Assembly: GCF_015689335.1 (NCBI RefSeq)
Contig: NZ_CP065053.1
Span: 4,588,001-4,652,000, forward strand
Direction: 5' to 3'
Origin: Massilia antarctica
GTDB taxonomy: Bacteria > Pseudomonadota > Gammaproteobacteria > Burkholderiales > Burkholderiaceae_D
Length of the DNA stretch: 64,000 nucleotides
Shown here: positions 26,383 through 35,140 of the stretch, in pieces
Numbering within the stretch: position 1 is the stretch's first letter
Layout of the letters: each line of letters starts with the position of its first letter
The notes under the pieces: generated by a model
The model's database searches: none
Seen by the model: only the letters and a program-made list of their open reading frames with translations
What the model was told of the DNA's origin: nothing
Program-made: the position numbers and the translations under genes

Positions 26383-27083
26383 CGGAGGTGGTAGATCGCG
26401 CGATAGGGAGTGAAGCCGAGCATGGTCTTGAACTGGCGCAGCCCGGGCAAGGCGCCGAAATAGGTGTCGTACATCAGGTAGCGCGCCAGGCCCTGGTCGA
26501 TCAGGCCGGCTGTGATGTCGCCCACCAGCAAATGCATGATGCCGTCGTTGTTGCGGTATCCCATGAGCTGTTCGAAGGCATGGAAGTTGCCGTAGCGCCC
26601 GACGTTGGCATAGGCCACCAGCTTGCCGTCGAGGTCGAGCACGCCGTAATAGGTGAAGTTGCTCAGCCTGTCGTAGCGGCGCTGTTTTTCCAGATAGTGC
26701 TGGTCCATGGCCCGCCCCTGGCGCGCGCCGACCGAGGTGTTGATGGCGTGGATGGCGTCCACATGGTCGTTGCGGTCGATTTCGGCCAAGGTGTAGCCGC
26801 GCGCGCGTGCCCGCCTGATGTGGTGGGCCCCCAAGTTCCTGCCCTTGATGCTGTCGATATAGTCGCTGCGTCCCTGGAAGTGCTGCAGGTCGATCAGCGC
26901 GGCGCCCCAGCTTTTGTGCTGGATGATTTTGAAACGTGGATGAGCCTTGGTGTAATACCGGTAAGTCGCGCGCACATTCACCGGTGCGATGGCCAGGTCG
27001 AAATACAAATGCGCGACAGGAAGCCGCAGCAGTTGACTGACGGTGGCGACGTGGTCCGAAACGGTGGCGAGTAAGTTGTTCAT
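26379..27083 (-). CDS. GNAT-like acyltransferase of unknown specificity
   Basis: A 234-residue soluble protein that I do not recognise by name. The second half resembles a GNAT/FemAB-type acyltransferase: YYGVLDLDGKLVAYANVGRYG (about 143-163), DGIMHLLVGDITAGLIDQG and YLMYDTYFGALPGLRQFKTMLGF (in two parts, about 205-227) resemble the FK-x-x-G-F end of such folds. The first half (AIAPVNVRATYRYYTKAHPRF, HIRRARARGYTLAEIDRNDH) is unlike common N-acetyltransferases. It is coupled through ATGA to the deacetylase-like gene, so the two probably exchange an N-acyl group on one sugar. No Shine-Dalgarno is obvious before the ATG. Confidence 0.7.
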   Translation of the reverse strand: MNNLLATVSDHVATVSQLLRLPVAHLYFDLAIAPVNVRATYRYYTKAHPRFKIIQHKSWGAALIDLQHFQGRSDYIDSIKGRNLGAHHIRRARARGYTLAEIDRNDHVDAIHAINTSVGARQGRAMDQHYLEKQRRYDRLSNFTYYGVLDLDGKLVAYANVGRYGNFHAFEQLMGYRNNDGIMHLLVGDITAGLIDQGLARYLMYDTYFGALPGLRQFKTMLGFTPYRAIYHLR

Positions 27084-27308
27084 TGGCGTTCATCGCGGCA
27101 TAAAACCGCCTTTTTTTGTTGGTTAAAATGAATATGCGCGGTATTGGTTCTCGCGCCCGCAGGCCGGAAATGGTTCGGGCTTTTCTTACTGTAGCCAGAT
27201 AAAGCGGGGGCTATTTGAAGTTGCGTAAATCGGTGCCGCGGCGGCGCGCTTCCTTGTGATCGATCAGGGGGGCGGGGTATATAAATTTCGGTGATGCACG
27301 CCTGTCGA
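27084..27308. other. Intergenic region inside the left-going arm
   Basis: 225 bp with AT-rich text between the second GT4 gene and the GNAT-like gene. A secondary promoter is possible. I see no gene in it. Confidence 0.35.
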
Positions 27309-28457
27309 TCAAGATGCGCCGTGGCGGCCGGCGAGCTGGCGGTGGCCGGCAGGCGCCTGCACATCCCGATACAGCTTGATCAATTTTTCGGATTCGGCGG
27401 GCCAGTTGTATTTTTCGAGAATCGCGCGCCGGCCATTGCGCCCCATGCGCTGGGCAATCTGCGGATGCTGCACGAAATAATCGATGGCGGCGGCAATGGC
27501 GGCCGGATCGCGCGGATCGACGCACACGCCGCATTGCTGGCTTTGAATAATCGCGCGCCACAATGGAATATCCGACGCGATCACGGGAATGCCGGCCGCC
27601 ATATATTCGAACATCTTGACCGGCAGGGCATCGAGGTAATTCGGTTCCGGATGCAGGGTTACCAGGCCGGCCAGGGCGCGCGCCATCACCGCCCGCACGC
27701 CCTCGCGGTCCAGATGGCCGGGACGGTTCAGGCGCTGCCAGCCGGGCAGCGCGCTCAGGGCATTTTCCAGCGCGACCTCGGAAAAGCGTCCGGCCAGGGT
27801 GATGCGGGCGGGCGACTGCAACAGCCGCGCGGCCTCGACCAGTTCGCCGATGCCGCGCATGGCCGACACGCTGCCGACGTAGCATACTTCCTGCCGTTTC
27901 TCGCCCCAGGGGGCATCGGCATCGAATTCGCCGGGCAGCGGGTAATTGTTGATATCCACCGTGTTCGGGTTGATCCGCAAGAACTTGTCCCGGATAAACG
28001 GTGTAGCGGCCACAATCGCATCGAAACGGCGGCAGGCATGGCGTAGGGCGATGGCGCAGGCGGCCGCGAGCAGGCGGCGCAGCTGTGGCGTGAGGTAGGG
28101 CTTGCCCAGCAATTGCACGGGCAAGTCTTCGTGGGCGTCGAAAATGACGATCTTGCCGAGCCGCTTGAGGAGTAGTCCTGCGGGAATCAATTCCGGATCG
28201 TGCAGGTGGTAAATGTCGGCATCGATCTGCCGCGCGCGCTGCAAGACACGGCGCGTGCTGCCCAGCATGCGTCCCAGGCGTCCCGGGCAATGCCCGACGT
28301 CGCTGATGTGGACACCGCTGTCGCGCTCGTCCCCGAGGCCGTCCGCGACGACCAGGGTAACCCTATATCCTTGCCGCGCCAGGTCGCGGCACTGCTTGAC
28401 GAAGATCCGGGTGTCGCGGCGCGGATGGGCCGATGTCAGATGGGCGATTGAAAGCAT
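27309..28457 (-). CDS. GT4-family glycosyltransferase
   Basis: A 382-residue GT-B enzyme. The opening MLSIAHLTSAHPRRDTRIFV and KQCRDLARQGYRVTLVVAD are typical. DIYHLHDPELIPAGLLLKRLGK (in two parts, about 80-101) and IVIFDAHEDLP follow. The C-terminal lobe has VCYVGSVSAMRGIGELVEAAR (two parts), ARITLAGRF and the donor site LPVKMFEYMAAGIPVIASDIP (two parts, about 287-307). The first 95 bp overlap the end of the polymerase gene, so its translation probably depends on the upstream ribosome. Together with the other GT4 and the initiating transferase this allows at least a trisaccharide repeat. Confidence 0.93.
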   Translation of the reverse strand: MLSIAHLTSAHPRRDTRIFVKQCRDLARQGYRVTLVVADGLGDERDSGVHISDVGHCPGRLGRMLGSTRRVLQRARQIDADIYHLHDPELIPAGLLLKRLGKIVIFDAHEDLPVQLLGKPYLTPQLRRLLAAACAIALRHACRRFDAIVAATPFIRDKFLRINPNTVDINNYPLPGEFDADAPWGEKRQEVCYVGSVSAMRGIGELVEAARLLQSPARITLAGRFSEVALENALSALPGWQRLNRPGHLDREGVRAVMARALAGLVTLHPEPNYLDALPVKMFEYMAAGIPVIASDIPLWRAIIQSQQCGVCVDPRDPAAIAAAIDYFVQHPQIAQRMGRNGRRAILEKYNWPAESEKLIKLYRDVQAPAGHRQLAGRHGAS

Positions 28458-29628
28458 GTGTCATTCCATACCGGTAGGATGAATACGCCGCCATGGTGGC
28501 GCCGATGAGCATGTCGGTAAAATAGTGCGAGGTAATCAGGAGCAGCACCGTGATGCAGCACAGCGAGAAAGCCAGGATGAATGCGCTGGAGCACCGGCGC
28601 GCGAAATAGCCTTTGAAAAACAGGGGAATCGCGGGCACGATCACAATGCCCAGCACAAACACAAATCCGACGATTCCCGTATCGACCCAGGCCGACAGCA
28701 CATTATGCGAATACAGGCCGGGAGAATAACTGGCGTAATCACCGAAAATGGGAAACTGGGCGATCGAATGCAGCGCATACTCGCTCAGATGATGACGCTT
28801 GTTGGCCGAGGTCGATTGTGAAAGATCAAGCAGCTCCAATACCCGGTTGCTGGGCAGCATGGATAACAGTTGATCGAGGTTGGAGAAAATCACCAGGAAC
28901 AGGAAGATGAAGATGGCGGTCATTAACATCTTATGCCTGGTGTGATACAGCTCGATAATGGGAATCATGAATAGCATGGCGGCAAATTCGCTGCGCGCGG
29001 TATTGACAAACAGGGTGGGCGCGGCCATGCAATACAGCACGATGCGCAGCGGTACCGACCGGGTATAGGCGATCACCGCCGCGAACGTGAATAAATACGA
29101 GCGCGAAAATCCCTGGTAGGACGCCAGGCTTTCGGGATTTCTGGCCGTGCCGAGCGGTGCCAGGTAGAACGAACCGTCGACCGCGTAGGCGAACACGATG
29201 GCCGACATGAGCAGCAGGCTGCCCAGCGCCATCTGGCGAAAGCGCCGCTCGCCCGGGTCGCACAGGCGAAACGCAAGGAACACGTTCAATATGAAGATGA
29301 TGCCCAGCACGTGATTGTTGACGATCACGATATTCGCGCCGGCCGCCGCGTTCACGCCGACGATCAGCGCGAAATATGCCAGGTACAGGAAAAATGCGAT
29401 ATCGCTCTTGCCCAGGTAATCCTGGTCGTGCCGGACCCTGCTCGCGTAAATGAAAAACAGCATCGGCAAGAGCAGTAGCGATACCGGCGCGAAATAGCCG
29501 CCCAGCACGGCCGGAATTTTTCCCAGCCCGAGCGCGGTGTGATAAAAAAAGAAGCCGGGAAACAGCGCAAAGAAGGCCAGCATCCCGGCCAGACGTTCGC
29601 GTACCTGCATGCGTGCGAAGCGGTTCAT
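28363..29628 (-). CDS. Wzy-like polysaccharide polymerase
   Basis: A 421-residue integral membrane protein with about eleven helices, consistent with an O-antigen/EPS repeat-unit polymerase. Features are an N-terminal LAFFALFPGFFFYHTALGLG, a periplasmic loop with RNPESLASYQGFSRSYLFTF and TARSEFAAMLFMIPI, and the late loop SEYALHSIAQFPIFGDYASY followed by LYSHNVLSAWVDTGIVGF (about 320-340), typical of Wzy/WaaL-like proteins. Its start overlaps the flippase stop by ATGA. The last 30 residues (hydrophilic, Pro-rich) overlap the next gene by 95 bp, an unusual tail that might reflect loss of an earlier stop. Confidence 0.87.
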   Translation of the reverse strand: MNRFARMQVRERLAGMLAFFALFPGFFFYHTALGLGKIPAVLGGYFAPVSLLLLPMLFFIYASRVRHDQDYLGKSDIAFFLYLAYFALIVGVNAAAGANIVIVNNHVLGIIFILNVFLAFRLCDPGERRFRQMALGSLLLMSAIVFAYAVDGSFYLAPLGTARNPESLASYQGFSRSYLFTFAAVIAYTRSVPLRIVLYCMAAPTLFVNTARSEFAAMLFMIPIIELYHTRHKMLMTAIFIFLFLVIFSNLDQLLSMLPSNRVLELLDLSQSTSANKRHHLSEYALHSIAQFPIFGDYASYSPGLYSHNVLSAWVDTGIVGFVFVLGIVIVPAIPLFFKGYFARRCSSAFILAFSLCCITVLLLITSHYFTDMLIGATMAAYSSYRYGMTHAFNRPSDIGPSAPRHPDLRQAVPRPGAARI

Positions 29629-30875
29629 GCGGCCGCCATGCGGTTTTGCGCGCACCGATACGACATGTGCAAGTAGACAAGATAGAGCAGGGAGTAGCCG
29701 GCCGTATACCACAGCACGCTCTGGCGCAAGGTGGCCGGTGTGGCGAAGACCGCCACGGTCATCGCGAATAGCGCCACCTGCCACACCAGGTCGATCTTCT
29801 GCTTGCCGGCGACAAAGAATACATAGCTGAGCGGGCTGGCGATGAAGTTGAGGAAATACAGCGGCGCCAGCAGTTGCGCCAGCTCGCCGGCGGCGCGCCA
29901 GTTCTCGCCGAACACCAGGGCGAACAGTTGCGGCGAAAACAGCAGCAGCACCAGGGATGGGCCGATTCCCAGCAGTACCAGTGCCTTGAAGGTGTAGCGG
30001 TAGGCATCGCGGCAATTGCCCTGGGTCTGGAAGTCGAGCACCGACTGGCGCTTGAATACTTCCAGTACGGACGAGGCCAGCAGCGCGATCGGCGCCCCCA
30101 GCACGCGCTGGGTGAGGGCGAACAGGCCGGCCGCCAGGGCGCCGTGGCGCGCGCCGATCATCAGCAGCGGCAATTGCCCGACGATGACGTTGAGCAGGTT
30201 CGACGGCAGCGAGAAGCGCCAGAACTTGTCGTGGCGGCGCAGGTAGCGGCGCTGGCCGTCGTCCAGGCGCCAGCCGGGCCATGCCTGCGGCGGCGCCAGC
30301 AGCAGCATGGCGGCCAGCAAGCCTGCCGCCAGCCCGATCAGCTGGCCGGCGACCAGGGCCATCCCGCCCACGCCCAGCGCCAGCAAACCCACTTGCGCCA
30401 GCGCGATCGCAGCGGCGCTGCAGACTCGCGCGCGCGCCGCCTTGCCGAAGGCATTGCGCGAGGTCGCGTAGGCCAGGGTGGTTTGCATGTAGGCCGTCAT
30501 CCAGGTGGCCAGGCCGAGCGTCAGCAGCGCCGGCCACGACAGGTGTTCCGCGATGGGCAGCCCGAGCAGGCGCGCCAGCACCGCGCATCCGGTCATCAGG
30601 ATGGCGGTGACGCTGGCGCTGTAGGCCACCACCGAAAAACAGGTGCGCTGGGCGGCGCTGTCGTGGTCGAGGATCATGGCCGCTTCCAGCCGCAAGGTGG
30701 CGCCGATGGCCGCCACCGCCACCATGCCCAGCCAGACGCTGAACGCGCCCACGTCGGCCGGCGTGCACAGGCGCGTGATGAGCGGCGCGGCCAGCAGCGG
30801 CAAGGCTTGCGCGCCCAGAGCACCGCCGAGCACGGTGATCACGTTGCGCCAGTAGGCCGGCAGCCGCGCTGTCAT
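29625..30875 (-). CDS. Wzx-like repeat-unit flippase
   Basis: A 416-residue membrane protein with about twelve helices of the MOP/Wzx type. N-terminal VLGGALGAQALPLLAAPLIT with RLCTPADVGAFSVWLG (about 14-48) is the family opening. FSLPSNLLNVIVGQLPLLMI (about 218-237), GLFALTQRVLGAPIALLASS and FGENWRAAGELAQLLAPLYF (about 334-353) follow the usual pattern. It should move lipid-linked repeat units from the cytoplasmic to the periplasmic side for the polymerase encoded immediately downstream with an ATGA overlap. The start at 30875 is 14 bp after the WbpE-like stop. Confidence 0.93.
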   Translation of the reverse strand: MTARLPAYWRNVITVLGGALGAQALPLLAAPLITRLCTPADVGAFSVWLGMVAVAAIGATLRLEAAMILDHDSAAQRTCFSVVAYSASVTAILMTGCAVLARLLGLPIAEHLSWPALLTLGLATWMTAYMQTTLAYATSRNAFGKAARARVCSAAAIALAQVGLLALGVGGMALVAGQLIGLAAGLLAAMLLLAPPQAWPGWRLDDGQRRYLRRHDKFWRFSLPSNLLNVIVGQLPLLMIGARHGALAAGLFALTQRVLGAPIALLASSVLEVFKRQSVLDFQTQGNCRDAYRYTFKALVLLGIGPSLVLLLFSPQLFALVFGENWRAAGELAQLLAPLYFLNFIASPLSYVFFVAGKQKIDLVWQVALFAMTVAVFATPATLRQSVLWYTAGYSLLYLVYLHMSYRCAQNRMAAA

Positions 30876-30888
30876 GGCCGTGTCCACG

Positions 30889-32004
30889 TCAATCCCGGCG
30901 GCATGCGGGTGCATTGGCGCCCGCCGCGCGCAGCAGGGTGGCGCAGACCCGGCCGATGCTGGTGTCGTCCAGATACGGTCCCATCGGCAGGCTGAGCACC
31001 CTGGCGGCCATGGCTTGCGCGACCGGCGCGCTGTCCGGCTCGCTCCAGCGCGCATAGGCCGGCTGCAGATGCATGGGCACGGGATAATGCACGGCGCTCG
31101 GAATGCCGGCCTCGTGCAGTGCGGCGCGCACCCGGTCGCGCTCGTCCACCACCACCGTGTATTGCGCAAACACGCTGCTGCGGTCGCGCGGGCGCGCCAC
31201 CAGGCCGACCTTTCCCGACAGCAGGGCATCGTAGCTGGCGGCGGCGCGCGCGCGCTGCTTCAGTTCCCAGTCGAATTGATCGAGCTTGGCCAGCACGATC
31301 GCGCATTGCAAGGTATCCATGCGGCCGCCCACGCCGATGCGCGTGTGCACGTAGCGCTGCGATTGGCCGTGGATGCGGATTTCGCGCATGGCCGTGGCCA
31401 GTTGCGCATCGCTGGTGAAGATGGCGCCGCCGTCGCCATAGCAGCCGAGCGGCTTGCTGGGGAAAAAGCTGGTGCAGCCGATGGCCGACAGGTTGCAGCT
31501 GCGCTTGCCGCCATAGGTGGCGCCGAAGCTCTGGGCCGCGTCTTCGATCACGCACAAGCCGTGGCGGCGCGCAATCGCGTTGATCGCTTCCATGTCGGCC
31601 GGCTGGCCGTACAGCGACACCGGCATGATGGCGCGCGTGCGGCCCGAGATGTTTTCCTCGATCAGCGTAGGATCGATATTGCAGGTAGCCGGGTCGATGT
31701 CCACGAACACCGGCGTGGCTCCCAGCAGCACGATGGCCTCGGCCGTGGCGATGAAGGAAAACGGGGTGGTGATGACTTCGTCGCCGGGTTCGATGCCGAG
31801 CGCCATGAGCGAAATGAGCAGAGCCTCGGTGCCGGACGACACCGTGATGCAATGCCGGGCGCCCGTGAATGCGGCCAGGCGCGCTTCGAGTTCCTCCACT
31901 TCCGGTCCCATGATGTACTGGCCGTGATCGAGCACGGCCTGGATGCGGGCATTGATGTTCTCGCGTCCAGCCTGGTATTGCGCCTTGAGGTCGATAAATT
32001 CCAT
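30889..32004 (-). CDS. wbpE: WbpE-like UDP-3-oxo-GlcNAcA aminotransferase
   Basis: A 371-residue DegT-family PLP enzyme. The opening MEFIDLKAQYQAGRENINA and GQYIMGPEVEELEARLAAFTG (in two parts) are diagnostic of the WbpE/WlbC group that adds the 3-amino group to UDP-2-acetamido-3-oxo-glucuronate using glutamate. The Schiff-base Lys is in TSFFPSKPLGCYGDGG (about residue 185); GTEALLISLMALGIEPGDEV and VIEDAAQSFGATYGGKR are conserved. It is transcribed with wbpA, wbpB and wbpD homologues, which makes the functional assignment strong. The gene symbol is by homology of sequence and context. Confidence 0.92.
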   Translation of the reverse strand: MEFIDLKAQYQAGRENINARIQAVLDHGQYIMGPEVEELEARLAAFTGARHCITVSSGTEALLISLMALGIEPGDEVITTPFSFIATAEAIVLLGATPVFVDIDPATCNIDPTLIEENISGRTRAIMPVSLYGQPADMEAINAIARRHGLCVIEDAAQSFGATYGGKRSCNLSAIGCTSFFPSKPLGCYGDGGAIFTSDAQLATAMREIRIHGQSQRYVHTRIGVGGRMDTLQCAIVLAKLDQFDWELKQRARAAASYDALLSGKVGLVARPRDRSSVFAQYTVVVDERDRVRAALHEAGIPSAVHYPVPMHLQPAYARWSEPDSAPVAQAMAARVLSLPMGPYLDDTSIGRVCATLLRAAGANAPACRRD

Positions 32005-32029
32005 GATGGTCGGTCCGTTCGCTGGCAGC

Positions 32030-32635
32030 TCATTCGTTCAATAAAGAGGCGCGCTCGCCGGCCAGGGTGCAGACCCCGCCGCGCACCTGGTAGCGCTCGC
32101 CCGTATGGGGACAGGTGGCCACGCCATCGCGGCCCATGGGCAGCGCCAGGCGTTCGCCGTAGCGGCCGATCCAGCCGGTCTGGCGCGCCGGCACCCCGGC
32201 CATCAGCGCGAAGTCGGGCACGTCGCGCGTGACCACGGCCCCGGCCCCGATAAAGGCGTAGCGGCCGATGCTGACCCCGCAAACGATGGTGGCGTTGGCG
32301 CCGATGCTGGCTCCGCGCCGCACCAGGGTGCGCCGGTAGGCATCCTTGCGCACGATGGCTGCGCGCGGGTTCCAGACGTTGGTAAACACCATGCTGGGGC
32401 CACAGAACACCTCGTCCTCGATGGTCACGGCGTCGTACACCGAGACATTGTTCTGGATCTTGACCCGGTCGCCGATCAGCACATCGTTACCGACGAACAC
32501 GTTCTGCCCCAGGGAGCAGCCGGCGCCGATGCGCGCGCCGCCGCACACGTGGGTGAAATGCCAGATGCGGGTGCCCGCGCCCAGGGTGGCGCCGGGGTCG
32601 ACGATGGCGCTCGGGTCGATGATGGCTTGGTCCAT
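32030..32635 (-). CDS. wbpD: WbpD-like UDP-3-amino-GlcNAcA N-acetyltransferase
   Basis: A 201-residue left-handed beta-helix acetyltransferase. Hexapeptide rungs run from [20 protein letters not shown] through [20 protein letters not shown] to [17 protein letters not shown] and [21 protein letters not shown] (about 5-160, in parts). HFTHVCGG and the FTNVWNPRA loop are typical of WbpD/WlbB. It acetylates the 3-amino group to give UDP-GlcNAc(3NAc)A. The C-terminal 40 residues with CPHTGERY and CTLAG form a probable Cys-His tail. I chose the ATG at 32635, which has TGGAG in the end of wbpB at the right distance; a TTG at 32641 is the alternative. Confidence 0.92.
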   Translation of the reverse strand: MDQAIIDPSAIVDPGATLGAGTRIWHFTHVCGGARIGAGCSLGQNVFVGNDVLIGDRVKIQNNVSVYDAVTIEDEVFCGPSMVFTNVWNPRAAIVRKDAYRRTLVRRGASIGANATIVCGVSIGRYAFIGAGAVVTRDVPDFALMAGVPARQTGWIGRYGERLALPMGRDGVATCPHTGERYQVRGGVCTLAGERASLLNE

Positions 32636-32637
32636 GT

Positions 32638-33699
32638 TCAATACTCCAGCGGCAAGGCCACGCGCTTGCCGTCGCGCGCCGATTTGTAGGCGGCAATGAG
32701 CACTTCGAGCGACTTGAGTCCCTCGCGCCCGTCGGTCTCGGGCTCGGCTTCGCCGCGCAGCACCTTGATCACATTGTCGTAATACAGGGGATGGCCGAAG
32801 CCGTACACCGAGGTGGTCTGGTAGCTGGCCTCGCGCACCAGGGCGTCGTCCGGGTCGGGTTCGGCAAATTCCCAGCGCTGCACTTCATTGACCGCCACCC
32901 CGCCGATGCGCACCGTGCCGCGTTCGCCCAGGATGGTGATCGAACCTTCCAGGTTGCGCGGATAGGTCAGCATGGTCACGTTCATCGACCCGAGCGCGCC
33001 GTTGCGCCAGCGCAGGCTGATCACGCCGGTATCCTCGACCTCGATATCGCGCGCCAGGGTGGCCGTGTACGCTTGCAGGCTCTCGACCGGGCCGACGATC
33101 CAGTCGATCAGGTCGACGTAATGGCTGGCCTGGTTCATGAAGGCGCCGCCATCGTATTCCCAGGTGCCGCGCCATGTGGCGCTGTTGTAATAATCGTCCG
33201 GGCGGGTCCAGAACACGTTCAGGTTGACCATGTAGATGCGCCCGAAGCGCTTCTTGTCGACCGCGCTCTTGAGCAACTGCAGGGTGGCATTGCGCCGGTT
33301 CTGCTTGACCACGAACATGCGCACCCCGGCCGCATCGCAGGCGGCCACCATGCGCTTGCCGTCTTCCCAGCGGGTGGCCATGGGTTTCTCGGTAATCACA
33401 TGGCGCCCGCTAGCGGCGATCTGGACCGCCTGTTCCGGATGCAGGCCGGACGGGGTGCAGATGATGAAGGCGTCGGCATTGCACTTGGCCAGCATCTGGC
33501 CCAGGCTGGCGTAAGGCCGGGCGCCGGTGCGGGCGGCCGCGGCCGTGAGCGGCGCCGGGTCGATGTCGCACACCCCGACCAGCTCGCAACGGTCCTCGTG
33601 CTGGGCGATGGCATTGAAATGGTTGTTGGCAATACGGCCGCAACCGACCAGCGCGAAGCGGATGCGGCGGTCGAGAACAGGGGGCGGAAAATAGCGCAT
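32638..33699 (-). CDS. wbpB: WbpB-like UDP-GlcNAcA 3-dehydrogenase (Gfo/Idh/MocA)
   Basis: A 353-residue NAD-dependent oxidoreductase. The Rossmann start is [20 protein letters not shown] (about 13-32), followed by [16 protein letters not shown] with the catalytic Lys (about 107-122). [20 protein letters not shown] and [20 protein letters not shown] (about 165-205) match WbpB/WlbA. It oxidises the 3-hydroxyl of UDP-GlcNAc-uronate, providing the keto substrate for WbpE. Its stop overlaps the wbpD start region; it lies 25 bp after wbpA. Relatives recycle NADH with 2-oxoglutarate; that detail is family knowledge. Confidence 0.93.
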   Translation of the reverse strand: MRYFPPPVLDRRIRFALVGCGRIANNHFNAIAQHEDRCELVGVCDIDPAPLTAAAARTGARPYASLGQMLAKCNADAFIICTPSGLHPEQAVQIAASGRHVITEKPMATRWEDGKRMVAACDAAGVRMFVVKQNRRNATLQLLKSAVDKKRFGRIYMVNLNVFWTRPDDYYNSATWRGTWEYDGGAFMNQASHYVDLIDWIVGPVESLQAYTATLARDIEVEDTGVISLRWRNGALGSMNVTMLTYPRNLEGSITILGERGTVRIGGVAVNEVQRWEFAEPDPDDALVREASYQTTSVYGFGHPLYYDNVIKVLRGEAEPETDGREGLKSLEVLIAAYKSARDGKRVALPLEY

Positions 33700-33723
33700 G
33701 ATGACTCTCCAAAACGGTACGGT

Positions 33724-35052
33724 TCAAGCCTTGACGACATTCGGCAGCCGCGCCAGGTAGACCCCGCGTGTGTCGATAATCAGGGCGGCGTGCTGCTGGA
33801 TCAGGTCGTAGTCGAAGGCGCTGTGGCTGGTAGCCAGCAGCAGCACGTCGTAGGACCCGATGGTGGCCGCGGTCAATGGCACGCTGGCGAGGTCGAAATG
33901 GTGTTCGCGCATGGGCGGAAACAGCGGCACGTGCGGATCGGAATAGTCGACCACGGCGCCCTTGGCGCGCAGGATTTCCATCAGTTCGACCGAGGGCGAT
34001 TCGCGCATGTCCTCGACATTCTTTTTGTAGGCGATGCCGAGCACCAGCACGCGGCTGCCGCGGATCGAGCGCGAACGCTCGTTGAGTGCGTCGGCCAGCT
34101 TGCCGATGACCCAGTGCGGCATGTCGCTGTTAATCTCGCCCGCCAGTTCGATGAAACGGGTGTGCAAACCGTACTGGCGCGCCTTCCAGGTCAGGTAAAA
34201 CGGGTCGATCGGAATGCAATGCCCGCCCAGGCCGGGACCGGGATAAAAGGGCGTGAAGCCGAAGGGCTTGGTGGCGGCGGCGCGGATCACCTCGTGGATA
34301 TCGATCTCCATCTTGTCGGCGATGATTTTCATTTCATTGACCAGGCCGATGTTGACGGCGCGGTGGATGTTTTCGAGCAGCTTGGTCAGTTCGGCGGCGC
34401 GGGTGGAACTGACCGGCACCACCTGGTCGATGGCCGGGCTGTACAGCGCGATGCCGGCGCGCAGGCAGGCTGGCGTGTCGCCGCCGCACACCTTGGGAAT
34501 GGTGCGCGTTTCGTAATCGGGATTGCCGGGGTCTTCGCGCTCGGGCGAAAACACCAGGAAAATGTCGCTGCCCACGGTCAGGCCGCGCGCGGCCAGGCGC
34601 GGGCGCAATTGCTCGTCGGTGGTGCCGGGGTAGGTGGTGCTTTCGAGCGAGACCACCTGGCCGGCGCGCAGGTAGGGCAGCAGGGCGTCGGCGGTGGCCA
34701 GCACGAACGACAGGTCCGGCTCGCGGTAGGCGTTGAGCGGGGTCGGCACGCAGATGATCAGGGCGTCCGCCTCGGCCGCGCGCGCGAAGTCGCTGGTGGC
34801 CTCGAAGCCGGCCGCCAGCGCCGCCCCGATGGCGGTGGTGGAAATATGCTCGATATAGCTGGCGCCGGCATTCAGGCGCGCCACCTTGGCCGGATCGATA
34901 TCGATGCCGAGCACCCGGAAGCCGGCTTCGGCATAGCGCAGGCTGAGCGGCAAACCGACATAGCCGAGGCCGATAATGCCGATCACGGCTCGCCGTTGTT
35001 CGAATTTATCGATTAATTGCGATAAATGGTGATTGATGGGTTGGTCGCGCAT
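33724..35052 (-). CDS. wbpA: WbpA-like UDP-GlcNAc 6-dehydrogenase
   Basis: A 442-residue UDP-glucose/GDP-mannose dehydrogenase family enzyme. The dinucleotide fold is [20 protein letters not shown] (about 23-42). [25 protein letters not shown] and [19 protein letters not shown] are family blocks, and the catalytic Cys is in [20 protein letters not shown] (about residue 276). The C-terminal domain has [20 protein letters not shown]. It oxidises UDP-GlcNAc to UDP-GlcNAc-uronate, the first step of the diacetamido-uronate route. GGAG precedes the ATG at 35052. It follows the WbpM-like gene after about 90 bp on the same strand. Confidence 0.94.
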   Translation of the reverse strand: MRDQPINHHLSQLIDKFEQRRAVIGIIGLGYVGLPLSLRYAEAGFRVLGIDIDPAKVARLNAGASYIEHISTTAIGAALAAGFEATSDFARAAEADALIICVPTPLNAYREPDLSFVLATADALLPYLRAGQVVSLESTTYPGTTDEQLRPRLAARGLTVGSDIFLVFSPEREDPGNPDYETRTIPKVCGGDTPACLRAGIALYSPAIDQVVPVSSTRAAELTKLLENIHRAVNIGLVNEMKIIADKMEIDIHEVIRAAATKPFGFTPFYPGPGLGGHCIPIDPFYLTWKARQYGLHTRFIELAGEINSDMPHWVIGKLADALNERSRSIRGSRVLVLGIAYKKNVEDMRESPSVELMEILRAKGAVVDYSDPHVPLFPPMREHHFDLASVPLTAATIGSYDVLLLATSHSAFDYDLIQQHAALIIDTRGVYLARLPNVVKA

Positions 35053-35140
35053 GGAACAATCTCCGTACTTAATGCTGGGTGGCTCCGGCGCCCTTCCGGA
35101 TTGAATGGGGCCGATGATTTAGTTATTGCCGGGTTAATCA

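Noticed and set aside
27095..27117. Plus-strand terminator GCGG...CCGC followed by T-run
   Set aside because: Stem is only four pairs and no plus-strand gene ends here.
32791..35016. 741-codon plus-strand open frame
   Set aside because: Antisense to wbpB and wbpA homologues; no motif of its own.
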